The notes under the pieces: model-generated
Databases searched by the model: none
The model's input: the letters and a program-made list of their open reading frames with translations, nothing else
What the model was told of the DNA's origin: nothing
Position numbers and translations under genes: made by a program
Shown: piece by piece, positions 26,409-35,703 of the stretch
Numbering within the stretch: position 1 is the first letter of the stretch
Layout of the letters: each line of letters starts with the position of its first letter
Assembly: GCA_026627385.1 (NCBI GenBank)
Contig: JAPNUR010000006.1
Coordinates: forward strand, 62,001 to 126,000
From: Bacillota bacterium
Lineage (GTDB): Bacteria > Bacillota > Sulfobacillia > Sulfobacillales > Sulfobacillaceae
DNA length: 64,000 nt
Direction of reading: 5' to 3'

Positions 26409-27125
26409 CTACCTCCCGTCGGACAGGGGACTCGTTATCGTCTGGGTGGCGAGCCACTCAGCAAGATCCATCAAATTTCCTGAGAGACCCACATCTAAAC
26501 CGCCCATCGGGGGACCTACGTAAAATGTGAGCATCCCCACCTGCTGCGCTGCGAGATCGTTAAACGCGTCATCGCCCACCATGAGGCATTCCGGGGGATC
26601 GAGACCGAGTCGTCCGGCGATTTCGCGATAGTACGGAGCGTAGGGCTTGGTCGACAGAAAGCTGTCGCTGGCCACCACATCCCAGGGAATCTGGTCGAGC
26701 CCCGCGCGTCGCAGCCGTTCTTGGACAACGGGCAGGTCGTAAATGGGGGTGGTGGCTAATGCCACTTTGAGACCGCGTTGGCGCGCTAACTGAACCACCT
26801 CGCGAGCGCCCGGGCGAGCCTGTCCGCCGGGCAGGACGGTCGCCGCCTGGGTGCGGTTAAAGTGGTCAATATGGGCCCAGAGGAATTCGGGTGTGGTCGC
26901 GAGCGCGGTCGCTAAATGATGCATGAGGACGGCGCGGTTGGAGCGGGACGGGTGGGGTGTGGCCAGCGCTCCGACGGCAGCCGACCATAGGGCCGATTTG
27001 AAGGATTCGGGATCAATCCAACGGCTCAGCGCATGGCTCAATTTGTCGGTGTAATCTTCCAGGAAGGCATCGCCATCAAGGTCGAGCAACGTGCCATCCA
27101 GATCGAATAAGACGGCCTTCAGCAT
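26409..27125 (-). CDS. HAD-superfamily hydrolase
   Basis: A 238-residue HAD phosphatase-like protein. Motif I LFDLDGTLLDLDGD carries the nucleophilic Asp. Motif II is ALATTPIYD. Motifs III and IV are KPYAPYYREIAGRLGL and MVGDDAFNDLAAQ. A helical cap lies between motifs I and II. The substrate is unknown. It lies inside the alcohol oxidation operon, between the aldehyde dehydrogenase and the acyl-CoA ligase. The ATG 27125 follows GGAGGTG. Confidence 0.85.
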   Translation of the reverse strand: MLKAVLFDLDGTLLDLDGDAFLEDYTDKLSHALSRWIDPESFKSALWSAAVGALATPHPSRSNRAVLMHHLATALATTPEFLWAHIDHFNRTQAATVLPGGQARPGAREVVQLARQRGLKVALATTPIYDLPVVQERLRRAGLDQIPWDVVASDSFLSTKPYAPYYREIAGRLGLDPPECLMVGDDAFNDLAAQQVGMLTFYVGPPMGGLDVGLSGNLMDLAEWLATQTITSPLSDGR

Positions 27126-27139
27126 GCTTCACCTCCGGA

Positions 27140-28612
27140 CTAAAAATAGGTCATGGGGACGCGATTGATGTCAACAATCACGGTTTTGCGGTCGAGGTAT
27201 TCGAGGAGTCCGTCCCATCCCAGCTCCTTGCCCAGCCCACTTTGTTTGACGCCGCCAAAGGGAGCGGTGGGGCTTAGGACCTGCACCGTGTTAATCCACA
27301 CGGTACCGGCTTCCAGCCCTTGAGCCACGCGAAATGCGCGGCCGATGTCGCGCGAAAAGACCGCCCCGGCGAGCCCATAGGGCGTGCGGTTGGCGAGCGC
27401 CACAGCCTCGTCTTCATCATGGAACGAGAGCACGGTGGTGACCGGACCAAATAATTCTTGCTGGGCGATGGCCATGTCGGGGGTCACATGGGTTAGCACG
27501 GTAGGGGCAAAATAGTAGCCTGGCCCTGGCAACGGCTGACCGCCGGTGGCAAGACGCGCTCCAGCCGTTATTGCGTCCTGGACCATTTGGGAAAGCCAGC
27601 GTAAGCGCTGAGGATGCACGATGGGTCCAATGTCGACGGCGGGGTCGAGGGCGGATCCTACCCGGAGAGCTGCCGCGCGCCGGATTAGTTGTTCCACAAA
27701 GGTATCGTGGATGGTATCCTGCACCAACACCCGTGTGGTGGCCTGGCATACTTGACCCGCGTTAAAGAAGCTGCCAAAGAGGGTTTGGGATACGGCCTCT
27801 TCCAGGTCCACGTCGTCAAAGAGGATCAGGGGGGACTTGCCGCCGAGTTCGAGGTTGACGCGCTTTAACCCTGCCGCCGCAAGCCGCATGACCTCCTGCC
27901 CAGTGGCCGTCTCACCCGTGAGCGAGATTTTCCGGAGCGCCGGATGAGCTACGATCGCGGCGCCTACGCTGTCCCCGCCCGGCAAGATGTTGACGACCCC
28001 GTCGGGGACGCCCGCCTCTTGCAGCAAGGGGCCGAGGGCCAGGGCGGTGAGCGGCGATTCGGGAGCAGGCTTTAACACGGCGGTGCAGCCAGCCGCCAAG
28101 GCTGCGGCGAGTTTCCAGCTTGGCAGCATCAGGGGAAAATTCCACGGGGTGATGAGCCCCACTGCACCGCGCGGCTCCAAGAGCGTCATGGCCATAAACG
28201 CCGGCGGGGCGCTGGGAATGTCGACCGGCACCGTCTCGCCGTGAATGTGGGGGATGGCGCCGGCGTAAAATTCGAAGGCGGCTGCCGCGTAGGGCACCTC
28301 AATAAAGCGAGCCGCCATCACGGGCATGCCCATTTCCGTGGCGATGAGTTCGGCCCACCACGCGTCTTGCTCGCGTAACAGTGCGCCGACGCGCATGAGA
28401 ATCCGCTGTCGTTCCAACACCGGTAAGCCGCGCCAGCGCCGATCGTCATGGGCGGCCTTGGCTACGGCACACGCGTCTTCAATGTCGGTTGGCGCGGGAG
28501 TGGTGACGGTGGCCACGAGATGTTCGGTGGAAGGAGAGCTGACCTGAATCGGCTTTCCCTGCCCGGGGCGCCATTGACCCTCAATCCACGGGTGTGTCGC
28601 GGTGATGTTCAT
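27140..28612 (-). CDS. NAD(P)-dependent aldehyde dehydrogenase
   Basis: A 490-residue ALDH. NAD-site region: GLITPWNFPLMLPSWKLAAALAAG. General-base Glu: NLELGGKSP. Catalytic Cys: NAGQVCQATTR. C-terminal: FGGVKQSGLGKELG. It oxidises an aldehyde to the acid. The ATG 28612 overlaps the end of the SCP2-like gene by 4 nt and follows GGAGG at 8 nt; the longer reading frame to 28780 overlaps that gene and is rejected. It is the likely second step of the operon's alcohol oxidation. Confidence 0.92.
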   Translation of the reverse strand: MNITATHPWIEGQWRPGQGKPIQVSSPSTEHLVATVTTPAPTDIEDACAVAKAAHDDRRWRGLPVLERQRILMRVGALLREQDAWWAELIATEMGMPVMAARFIEVPYAAAAFEFYAGAIPHIHGETVPVDIPSAPPAFMAMTLLEPRGAVGLITPWNFPLMLPSWKLAAALAAGCTAVLKPAPESPLTALALGPLLQEAGVPDGVVNILPGGDSVGAAIVAHPALRKISLTGETATGQEVMRLAAAGLKRVNLELGGKSPLILFDDVDLEEAVSQTLFGSFFNAGQVCQATTRVLVQDTIHDTFVEQLIRRAAALRVGSALDPAVDIGPIVHPQRLRWLSQMVQDAITAGARLATGGQPLPGPGYYFAPTVLTHVTPDMAIAQQELFGPVTTVLSFHDEDEAVALANRTPYGLAGAVFSRDIGRAFRVAQGLEAGTVWINTVQVLSPTAPFGGVKQSGLGKELGWDGLLEYLDRKTVIVDINRVPMTYF

Positions 28613-29037
28613 CGGACCGCCTCCAAAAGGTCTGAGCGTTGAATCTCGCGGAGGTAACGGTGGTATAAAGGATAAATGGTGTCGAGATGGGGAATAAGCT
28701 TCATGGCCCGGGATAGCGGGCCCTGGGCTAACACTTGTTGGCGGGCGAGCGCTTGCTGCAAGTTCACGCGGCCGAGCCAAAAGCGATGCGCGGTGTCGGC
28801 ATCCTGTTCAAAGGTCAGCAAAATAGGGTCGCCATGGTCGCCATAGGCGACCTCGAAGGGATAGGGGGCGTCCTGCGGCTTAGGGATCCAGCGAATCCGC
28901 GCTTGGGGCTTTCGGAAGAGGAATTCGACGCTGCCCCCAATTTGATAAATGAGATAGGCTTGGTCCACAGTTCTTAACTGCTCGAAAAACCCGCCTAAGA
29001 TTGCTTCGACCTCTTCACGGTTCTGAAAGATTGCCAT
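28609..29037 (-). CDS. SCP2-like sterol/lipid-binding protein
   Basis: A 142-residue soluble protein resembling the SCP2 domain. A charged N-terminal helix leads to ILLTFEQDADTAHRFWLGRV, then NLQQALARQQVLAQGPLSRA and MKLIPHLDTIYPLYHRYL, the usual SCP2 pattern. It probably carries a hydrophobic ligand. In this operon that would be the alcohol or fatty acid being oxidised. ATG 29037 follows AAGGAGG. It is second in the operon, 48 nt after the alcohol dehydrogenase. Confidence 0.7.
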   Translation of the reverse strand: MAIFQNREEVEAILGGFFEQLRTVDQAYLIYQIGGSVEFLFRKPQARIRWIPKPQDAPYPFEVAYGDHGDPILLTFEQDADTAHRFWLGRVNLQQALARQQVLAQGPLSRAMKLIPHLDTIYPLYHRYLREIQRSDLLEAVR

Positions 29038-29085
29038 GGATAACCTCCTTGCGTTCTTGAGGACTTCGGGGAATATACTGTAGGT

Positions 29086-30195
29086 CTAGCTCCAGACAAT
29101 CACGCTGCGCCCGCCGCGGGTCGACGCGATATCGTCAAAGGCTTCGGCAATGTGTTCCAGGCCATAGCGGCGCTGGATAATGGGTGCCAGTTGCAGCATG
29201 CCGTGCTCCCACAACGTGACCAAACGGGGAATGTCGCGGGGGGGAAAACTGTGCCCGTACCACGAACCGGTCAACGTTTTTTCTTGAGAGACCACGGCCA
29301 AGGCGTTGATCGCCACATTGACGTTGGGTAGCGGCACGCCAACGGCGACCGCGGTTCCGCCGCGGCGCGTGGCGTTAAACGCGAGAGCCAGGAGTTCAGG
29401 ATCGCCAACCGCGTCAAAGGCAACGTCCACGCCGTCATCGTGGGTCACGTCCAGAATTGCACTCAGTGGATCGTCGTCATTGGGGTCAATGACCAACGAG
29501 GCGCCGAGGGACAGCGCCAAGGCGCGATTGACGGCGGACGGGTCGACGACGATAATGCGCGCGGCGCCGCGAATCTTGGCTCCTTGTACGATGTTCAGGC
29601 CCACTCCGCCACTGCCAATGACCAGTACCGCGTCCCCAGGGCGAATTGGGGCGTGAAACGCGGAGCCAACGCCCGTCATGACAGCGCACCCGAGGAGCGC
29701 GGCTTCGTCGAAGGGGAGGTGGGGTGGAATGGGAATCACGCTCTCTTCGGATACCACGGCAAAATCAGCGAGGGTGCCCGTCGCCGAAAAGGTGTGAATG
29801 CGCCGGCCTTGCCATACGACGCGTTGGGCTCCCGATGGCAGGGTGCCGTTGACTGCCGACGCGTTGGCGCGGTCGCACAGCTCCGGCTGACCGTTGAGGC
29901 ACCACCGGCAGACACCGCAGTTCGGAGTCCAGCTGAGGACCACATGATCGCCAGGGGCGACGCGGGTAACCTGAGCCCCCACCGTGCTCACGATACCGGC
30001 ACCTTCGTGCCCAAGCACTAATGGCACCGGTAACGGTAGGTGACCCGTAATGGCATGCCAATCGGAATGGCAGACCCCGGATGCGCGCATTTCCACGAGA
30101 ACCTCGTGAGGGCCAGGATTGTCGAGTAAGACCTCGGAAATGATGACCGGTTCACCGTAGTCGGGCAAGATCGCAGCCCGTATTGGATGATCCAT
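29086..30195 (-). CDS. Zinc-dependent alcohol dehydrogenase
   Basis: A 369-residue medium-chain dehydrogenase/reductase. The catalytic zinc ligands are the Cys in GVCHSDWH and the His in GHEGAG. The structural zinc is held by a four-Cys lobe (CGVCRWCLNGQPELC). The Rossmann motif is VLVIGSGGVGLNIVQGAK. Its size and features fit the class III/NDMA-type group. It oxidises an alcohol to the aldehyde and leads the operon ADH, SCP2, ALDH, HAD, acyl-CoA ligase. ATG 30195 follows AGGTGG. The 16-nt element at 30213-30228, also found upstream of the aldolase gene, lies 18 nt before its start. Confidence 0.92.
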   Translation of the reverse strand: MDHPIRAAILPDYGEPVIISEVLLDNPGPHEVLVEMRASGVCHSDWHAITGHLPLPVPLVLGHEGAGIVSTVGAQVTRVAPGDHVVLSWTPNCGVCRWCLNGQPELCDRANASAVNGTLPSGAQRVVWQGRRIHTFSATGTLADFAVVSEESVIPIPPHLPFDEAALLGCAVMTGVGSAFHAPIRPGDAVLVIGSGGVGLNIVQGAKIRGAARIIVVDPSAVNRALALSLGASLVIDPNDDDPLSAILDVTHDDGVDVAFDAVGDPELLALAFNATRRGGTAVAVGVPLPNVNVAINALAVVSQEKTLTGSWYGHSFPPRDIPRLVTLWEHGMLQLAPIIQRRYGLEHIAEAFDDIASTRGGRSVIVWS

Positions 30196-30212
30196 ACGAC
30201 ACCACCTAGCAA

Positions 30213-30253
30213 GCGATTGCTTATATTATTCGCAAACGATAATGGAAAGTCAA
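30213..30253 (-). promoter_or_regulatory. Promoter region of the alcohol oxidation operon with shared element
   Basis: On the minus strand a TTGACT (30253-30248) is followed about 18 nt later by a TAATAT-type -10. The 16-mer GCGATTGCTTATATTA (30213-30228, plus strand) differs at one base from the one at 39160-39175. Both sit 18-19 nt from a start codon, so a shared regulator or start-site element is likely. Confidence 0.5.
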
Positions 30254-30551
30254 GGAATCACGAAACCATGAAATAACGCCTCTCGTAGGCAAATGTCCAC
30301 GTCAGTAAGCGGCGGCCTTCTCCCATCGGATCGGTTTCAGGGTCCGTAAACCCTGTCGCGTGGAGCGTTAATGGGTTACCCCCTTGCCACCGGACCGACG
30401 ATGGGTGGCGCTCTCTAAGAACCGCTATGGCCCCCTCGGACACCAGCGATTGCTCAATGCGGGAGCATTGTGAGGCAACAATCGGCAACAGGATCAATGG
30501 GTGTGGCTTTTTAGCCGTGATATTGCCCGCTGGCACCGGACATGGCGGGCA
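30254..30551. other. Intergenic region without a recognisable gene
   Basis: About 300 bp between the cydC stop and the alcohol dehydrogenase promoter. A 92-codon minus-strand frame (30258-30536) has no SD, starts at GTG and resembles nothing I know. I see no terminator hairpin here. Confidence 0.4.
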
Positions 30552-32270
30552 TTATCCGGGAATGGTTTGATAGCGCATTAGTTGGCGCACCACCGGATGA
30601 GCGACAAGGCGCGCCACCGGGCCTTGATCGAGGATACGTCCCGAATCAAGCACGGCCAATTCGTCGACTAAATCGAGATTCGCCAAGCTATGGGTAATCC
30701 ATAGCACCGTGCGCTTCGGCCGATGGGTAAACAGCATCGTGAGAACGGCCCGTGCGCTGACCGGGTCCAATCCTTCAGTGGGCTCGTCCAGTACCAGCAG
30801 CGGGGCATCTTTTAAGAGAGCGCGGGCTAGTGCCAGCCGTTTGATCTCCCCACCGGATAGGGACGTGCCGCGTTCGCCAAGCATGGTGTCCAAGCCCTGG
30901 CTGAGCGTGTCCAACAAGGCGTCAAGCCCTACCTCGTGAAGCGCGTCGAAGAGTCTCGCATCGCTCGCGCTAGGATTGGCCAACAAGAGATTTTGCCTCA
31001 ATGTGGCGTGAAAAATATGAGGAAACTGTGGCACCACGGTGATGTGGCTACGGAGCGCCTCAAGATCCCATGCGGTTGTCGGAGTGCGGTCTACCCGCAC
31101 GAGGCCTTCGGTTGGCCACGTAAGACCGGCGAGCAGTTGGACCACGGTACTTTTGCCCGCGCCGTTGGGGCCAATAAGTGCGACGTGACGCCCTGGTGAC
31201 AGCTCCCACGTGAGGTGATGTAAGATTTCGCGAGATGGCGACCCCAGGGCTAGGGTGACATCCTCAAAGGAAACGGTCGGAATCGTTGATGCTGGTGTTT
31301 TCCGTGCACCGTCGCCTTGGTCAACTGGGGCGCTACTGAGAAGATCCTGGACCCGCTTACGTGCCTCGTCTAAGCCGGCCGCATCGCGGAAGGCAGACCC
31401 GAGGCCGCCGACGATTTCGAAACTAGCGAGTGTCGTGAGGACAAGGACCGGAAGCAAGATGGGGCGGAGATCATGGTGTTGCACTGCCCGAATACCTGCC
31501 GCCAAAATGAGCCACATGCCGAACCAGGTGACAAAGAGCGTCAAACCGTTAAAGAGGCCGCTCACGCGGCTTAAGACGCGTTTGGCTCGGTCGATGTCGC
31601 GCTGAACCCCATCAATGTCTTGGCGCACGCTTTCGGCCAGGTTCATCGCCAAGATATCCGCGCGTCCGTGAATAATTTCGACAACGCGGGACACGAGCGA
31701 TGATCGCAGTGTCACTTGTTGCCGACTCATGAGGTGCGATAGGTGCCAACTCCCTCCACTGATGACGAGGCCGGTTACGATGAGCATAAGTGCCAGGGCG
31801 AGCGCTAGCGCTGGGTTTATGAGAAGGCCAATGGCTACGACCAGCATGAGGCCAACTAGAGCCACAACAATGGGCTCCATAAAGCCGACCACGGCATTTT
31901 CCAAACTGTCCACATCGCTACCTAGGCGGCTGAGAAGGTCGCCCGTGTGGTGGGCCCTGAACTGGACCCCATTGAGGGGCTCGATGGCCTGATAAAGGGC
32001 GGTCTTGAGGTCGCGCAGCCATCGTAGGGTCACGTCATGACCCACGTAACGGTCGAGGTAACGAAACCCGGCGCGTGCGGTGGCAAAGAAGCGCACCGCG
32101 ACAATAGGGACCCAGAGCAAGAGAATGGTTGAAGGATGCTGGGCGGCCTTGGCGATGAGGTAGCTGGACGTCGACTGCAACCCCAGATTCATCGCCACGG
32201 TCAGGCTTCCCAGGAGCAGCGCCGCTATCATCAGCGTTCTATACGATCGGGTCAGCCTGAAGAGGTTCAT
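30552..32270 (-). CDS. cydC: ABC transporter CydC (cytochrome bd assembly)
   Basis: A 572-residue half-transporter. Six membrane helices (about residues 10-300) are followed by an ATPase domain: Walker A GPNGAGKSTVV, signature LSGGEIKRLALARALL, Walker B LLVLDEPTEGLD and the switch His in WITHSLANLD. With CydD it exports cysteine/glutathione-type thiols needed for bd oxidase assembly in the well-studied system. The ATG 32270 overlaps the cydD end and has AGGAGGGACTGGG. Transcribed with cydD, divergent from cydAB copy 2. Confidence 0.92.
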   Translation of the reverse strand: MNLFRLTRSYRTLMIAALLLGSLTVAMNLGLQSTSSYLIAKAAQHPSTILLLWVPIVAVRFFATARAGFRYLDRYVGHDVTLRWLRDLKTALYQAIEPLNGVQFRAHHTGDLLSRLGSDVDSLENAVVGFMEPIVVALVGLMLVVAIGLLINPALALALALMLIVTGLVISGGSWHLSHLMSRQQVTLRSSLVSRVVEIIHGRADILAMNLAESVRQDIDGVQRDIDRAKRVLSRVSGLFNGLTLFVTWFGMWLILAAGIRAVQHHDLRPILLPVLVLTTLASFEIVGGLGSAFRDAAGLDEARKRVQDLLSSAPVDQGDGARKTPASTIPTVSFEDVTLALGSPSREILHHLTWELSPGRHVALIGPNGAGKSTVVQLLAGLTWPTEGLVRVDRTPTTAWDLEALRSHITVVPQFPHIFHATLRQNLLLANPSASDARLFDALHEVGLDALLDTLSQGLDTMLGERGTSLSGGEIKRLALARALLKDAPLLVLDEPTEGLDPVSARAVLTMLFTHRPKRTVLWITHSLANLDLVDELAVLDSGRILDQGPVARLVAHPVVRQLMRYQTIPG

Positions 32271-33996
32271 CCCAGTCCCTCCTTTGCTCGTACGCTTCGA
32301 CCAGCGAGCGATAGAGGCCCGGCATGCGGGCAAGATCGGCAGGCGCTCCCGCCTGTTCGACGCGCCCGCGGTTCAGCACGAGAACATAGTCGGCGCGGGC
32401 GACGGTGAGCAAGCGATGCGCAATGGTGATGGTGGTCCGGCCGCTTTGGAGGCGCTCCATGCCCCGCATTAACGCCGCTTCTGTGGGCAGATCGAGATTT
32501 TGTGAGGGCTCATCAAAGATGACGATAGGGCGGTTCAGCAAAAACGCTCGGGTGAGCGCCAGCCGCTGGCGTTGACCTCCGCTCAGCATTTGGCCTTCCT
32601 GGCCAATGGGTGTATGCCATCCCATCGGCAAACGCTGAATGAAGTCCCACGCCCCCGCCTCCATCAGAGCCCACTCGACCTGTTCAGGAGTGGCGCGCGG
32701 TGCCACGCGAATGAGGTTGTCCCAGATGGTTCCAGAAAAAAAGTAGGGTCGTTGCGTGACCCAGGCCATTTGTTCGCGCCACCAGGTCGGATCCAATGTT
32801 TTCAGGTTGACCCCGTCGACCAAAATGTCGCCCTGATACTCCAGTTCCCCCAATAGCAGGTGTAAAAAGGTGCTCTTGCCCGATCCGCTGGGGCCCACAA
32901 TGGCCAGATGCGCCGATGGCGGGAGCGTCACTGTCACGTGGTCTAGGGCAGGGTCTTGGCGTCCCGGGTATTGGAAACTCACGTGGCGCCATTCCATCAG
33001 CCAGGGCCCCGGCGTGGGCAACACATGATGCCCCGTGGCCGCGATGGCGGGCTCTTTCTCGATCAAGTTGAAGATGGCACGGGCGGCATTAGCACCTTTA
33101 AGCCCGTCGTGGAACTTAGCGCCTAAACTCCGCCAGGGAATGTAAAATTCGGGCACGAGGACGAGCACCATAAATGCCGTCTCAAAGGGGATCAGGGCAT
33201 GGATGAGGCGAAGACCAATGGCGACCGCGATGAACGCCATGGATAGCGAGGCAATGAGCTCCAACACGAGACCCGAGAGAAAGGCGATGCGTAAGGTGGC
33301 TAAGGTGGTGCGGCGGAACTGCTCGCTTTGGTGGGCAACCACCTGCGTTTGCTGACGGCTGCGCCCAAAGAGCTTCAACGTTTCGAGCCCGTGAAGGACG
33401 TCCAGAAAATGACCGTTGAGACGATTCAAGAGCGCTAGCTGCTGTCGGGACTGCTTATCCGCTTGTTGGCCGATGAAAATCATGAAAATCGGGATGAGCG
33501 GCAGGGTGAGGAGGACAATGAGGCCGGAAATCCAGTCCCGCGCCATCAAACCCACCCAGACAATGGCTGGCACGGTGGCGGTGACAATCACCTGGGGAAA
33601 GTATCGGGCTAAAAACACCTCTAAGTCGTCAATGCCCTGTACCGCCAAGTTGATGAGTTCCCCGCTTTCCGGCCAGGAGGCGGCGCCCGGATGCTGGGTT
33701 GTGAGATAGCGGATGAAGTCGCGCCGGAGCCGGCTTTCCACGACTGAGGCGTAGTGGAGCGCCCAATGCTCGTTGATGCCGGCGACCAGTGCGCGGGCGA
33801 CAATGATCGCCAACAGCAGCCACGAGTCGGCCGCCACCTGAGGCCACGCCGCGTGGTGAAGATAGACGCGGCTCACGATACGCGCGAGCATCCACGCCTG
33901 GCCCAGAATTAAGAAGCCGTTAATGGCACTGCCGATGCCTAACCCTATGATTAGCTGTTTTGCTGCGCCGACTTGCCGCCATAAGCGTGGGTCCAT
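32239..33996 (-). CDS. cydD: ABC transporter CydD (cytochrome bd assembly)
   Basis: A 585-residue half-transporter with an N-terminal membrane domain of six helices and a C-terminal ATPase. Walker A is GPSGSGKSTFLHLL, the signature is LSGGQRQRLALTRAFL, and Walker B is PIVIFDEPSQNLD. It pairs with CydC to form the heterodimer. ATG 33996 follows AGGAGAG. The promoter region shared with cydA copy 2 contains two DosR-like boxes and a Fur-like box, so oxidase and assembly factor are likely co-regulated. Confidence 0.92.
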   Translation of the reverse strand: MDPRLWRQVGAAKQLIIGLGIGSAINGFLILGQAWMLARIVSRVYLHHAAWPQVAADSWLLLAIIVARALVAGINEHWALHYASVVESRLRRDFIRYLTTQHPGAASWPESGELINLAVQGIDDLEVFLARYFPQVIVTATVPAIVWVGLMARDWISGLIVLLTLPLIPIFMIFIGQQADKQSRQQLALLNRLNGHFLDVLHGLETLKLFGRSRQQTQVVAHQSEQFRRTTLATLRIAFLSGLVLELIASLSMAFIAVAIGLRLIHALIPFETAFMVLVLVPEFYIPWRSLGAKFHDGLKGANAARAIFNLIEKEPAIAATGHHVLPTPGPWLMEWRHVSFQYPGRQDPALDHVTVTLPPSAHLAIVGPSGSGKSTFLHLLLGELEYQGDILVDGVNLKTLDPTWWREQMAWVTQRPYFFSGTIWDNLIRVAPRATPEQVEWALMEAGAWDFIQRLPMGWHTPIGQEGQMLSGGQRQRLALTRAFLLNRPIVIFDEPSQNLDLPTEAALMRGMERLQSGRTTITIAHRLLTVARADYVLVLNRGRVEQAGAPADLARMPGLYRSLVEAYEQRRDWDEPLQADPIV

Positions 33997-34121
33997 TCAT
34001 CATCTCTCCTACAGCGCTCATCATACGGTGATTCTTTGTCACGTCAAGTTTTCCCGAAATGGCCCGAACGCGTCAAATGATGCCCGTTCGAGGCGTCTGG
34101 CGAAGAATCTGGCAAAAAACA

Positions 34122-34157
34122 GGGCCATTTGGACCGACTGAAAGGACCGAAAGGCCC
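34122..34157. promoter_or_regulatory. Two DosR-like dyads between cydDC and cydAB copy 2
   Basis: GGGCCATTTGGACC (34122-34135) and GGACCGAAAGGCCC (34144-34157; reverse complement GGGCCTTTCGGTCC) are 22 bp apart, two helical turns, so both face the same side of the DNA. The first shares its 11 leading bases with the box at 14825. A weaker relative is TCCCGAAATGGCCC at 34052-34065. Confidence 0.65.
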
Positions 34158-34192
34158 CGCAAACACGATCTCATGTCAATAAATTGTGCTAA

Positions 34193-34226
34193 AGACAATC
34201 ATTATCATGAGGATATCGCCTATACT
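34193..34226 (+). promoter_or_regulatory. Fur-like box and -10 element before cydA copy 2
   Basis: AGACAATCATTATCA (34193-34207) matches the 7-1-7 Fur consensus TGATAAT-N-ATTATCA at 12 of 14 arm positions. TATACT (34221-34226) is a good -10. The Fur-like site covers the poor -35 position, so iron-dependent repression and activator-dependent transcription are both possible. Confidence 0.5.
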
Positions 34227-34279
34227 CCTGGTAAGTCCAAGGGATAAGGGCTGACGCGTTACCTAAAGGAGCGAGTGTG

Positions 34280-35683
34280 ATGACGCAAGAAGGTCTGGCG
34301 CGCTTGCAGTTCGGAACCATGACCATTTACCATTTCCTTTTTGTTCCCATTACGATTGGGTTGTCCTTTTTGCTGGCCATTTTAGAAACCCGGTACTGGC
34401 GCACCCGAAAACCCGAAGACAAAAAGGTGCTGGACTTTTTTGGGCGACTCTTTCTCATTAATTTTGCCGTCGGCGTGGTGACCGGCATTCTCCAGGAATT
34501 TCAGTTCGGCATGAATTGGTCGAATTACTCGCGATTTGTCGGCGACGTGTTTGGCGCCCCGTTGGCAGTTGAAGCGTTAGCCGCGTTCTTTCTCGAGTCC
34601 ACCTTTATCGGCCTCTGGGTATTTGGCTGGGACAAGCTGTCCCCGCGCTTGCACACCTGGACGATGTGGCTCGTGGCGATTGGCACGAGTCTCTCGGCGT
34701 TTTGGATTTTGACGGCGAACTCTTTCATGCAGGAACCCGTGGGTTACAAAATCGTGCATGGCCACGCGGAAATGGTGAATTTCTTTGCTCTCTTGGGCAA
34801 TCCCCAGCTGTGGGTGGAATTTCCTCACGTGGAAGTCGGGGCTTTGAGCACGGGGGCCTTCTTTGTGGCCAGCATTAGCGCCTATTTTCTCTTGTTTCGC
34901 AAGGAATATCGGGATTGGTTTCTGCCGCCGTTTCGCATCGCACTGATTGTGGCCGCTATCGGGAGCGTCCTGGCTATCGTGATTGGCCATGAGCAAGCGC
35001 AGCACCTCATCGTAGCGCAGCCTATGAAAATGGCAGCGTCGGAAGCGCTGTGGCACACGACGGGTCTTCACGCCGCATGGAGCGTGATAGCCATTTTTAA
35101 CCCGGTGACGCACCATACCTGGTTTTCGATATCCATCCCGGATTTCTTGTCCATCTTGGCGTATAACCGCCTCTCTGGTCGGGTGATGGGTATCAGCGAG
35201 TTGCAAGCGCTTTACGTACACCGTTACGGTCCGGGCTATTACGTGCCGCCGGTGCTGGTGACGTTTTGGAGTTTTCGCATCATGGTCTTGTTCGGTTTCT
35301 TAATGGCAGGGGTCGCCATCTGGGGTTTGGTCCTGATCTACAAACGGCGGCTCTTTGATCGGCCTCGTTACTTGAAACTGGCCATGTGGGCCATCGGGCT
35401 TCCGATGATTGCTAACATCATGGGATGGGTGATGACCGAGGTCGGGCGTCAACCGTGGATTGTGTTCGGCTTGCAGAAAACGATCGATGGCGTGTCGCCG
35501 AATGTGTCCATGACGGAGGTGCTCATTACGCTCATTGGATTTACCGTGTTGTACGCCATCATGGGGGTCATTGAGGTGCGGTTGTTGCTGAAGTTTATTC
35601 GTTGGGGGCCCGAACCCCCCAGCCTTGATGCGGCGGAAGAGACGTCGTCCCTACATCAGGAACCTAGCGTCAGTCCTTTTTAG
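34280..35683 (+). CDS. cydA: Cytochrome bd quinol oxidase subunit I (copy 2)
   Basis: A 467-residue subunit I, closely similar to copy 1: LARLQFGTMTIYHFLFVPIT with the b595 His, PMKMAASEALWHT, the short Q-loop and TEVGRQPWIVFGLQKT. ATG 34280 is 8 nt after an AAAGGAG SD; GTG 34277 is possible. It leads cydAB copy 2. This copy, not copy 1, carries the DosR-like boxes and sits beside cydDC, so it is the better candidate for the low-oxygen oxidase. Confidence 0.96.
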   Translation: MTQEGLARLQFGTMTIYHFLFVPITIGLSFLLAILETRYWRTRKPEDKKVLDFFGRLFLINFAVGVVTGILQEFQFGMNWSNYSRFVGDVFGAPLAVEALAAFFLESTFIGLWVFGWDKLSPRLHTWTMWLVAIGTSLSAFWILTANSFMQEPVGYKIVHGHAEMVNFFALLGNPQLWVEFPHVEVGALSTGAFFVASISAYFLLFRKEYRDWFLPPFRIALIVAAIGSVLAIVIGHEQAQHLIVAQPMKMAASEALWHTTGLHAAWSVIAIFNPVTHHTWFSISIPDFLSILAYNRLSGRVMGISELQALYVHRYGPGYYVPPVLVTFWSFRIMVLFGFLMAGVAIWGLVLIYKRRLFDRPRYLKLAMWAIGLPMIANIMGWVMTEVGRQPWIVFGLQKTIDGVSPNVSMTEVLITLIGFTVLYAIMGVIEVRLLLKFIRWGPEPPSLDAAEETSSLHQEPSVSPF

Positions 35684-35703
35684 CTACGACGGGAGGAGCC
35701 ACG

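Noticed and set aside
25593-26483. Plus-strand frame of 296 codons opposite the acyl-CoA ligase
   Set aside because: It is wholly antisense to a gene with clear ANL motifs, has no SD and no recognisable domain.
30258-30536. 92-codon frame between cydC and the alcohol dehydrogenase
   Set aside because: GTG start without an SD, and no recognisable fold or family.
34577-35221. Minus-strand frame of 214 codons inside cydA copy 2
   Set aside because: Shadow of a highly conserved gene; rich in His, Arg and Gln as expected for such frames.
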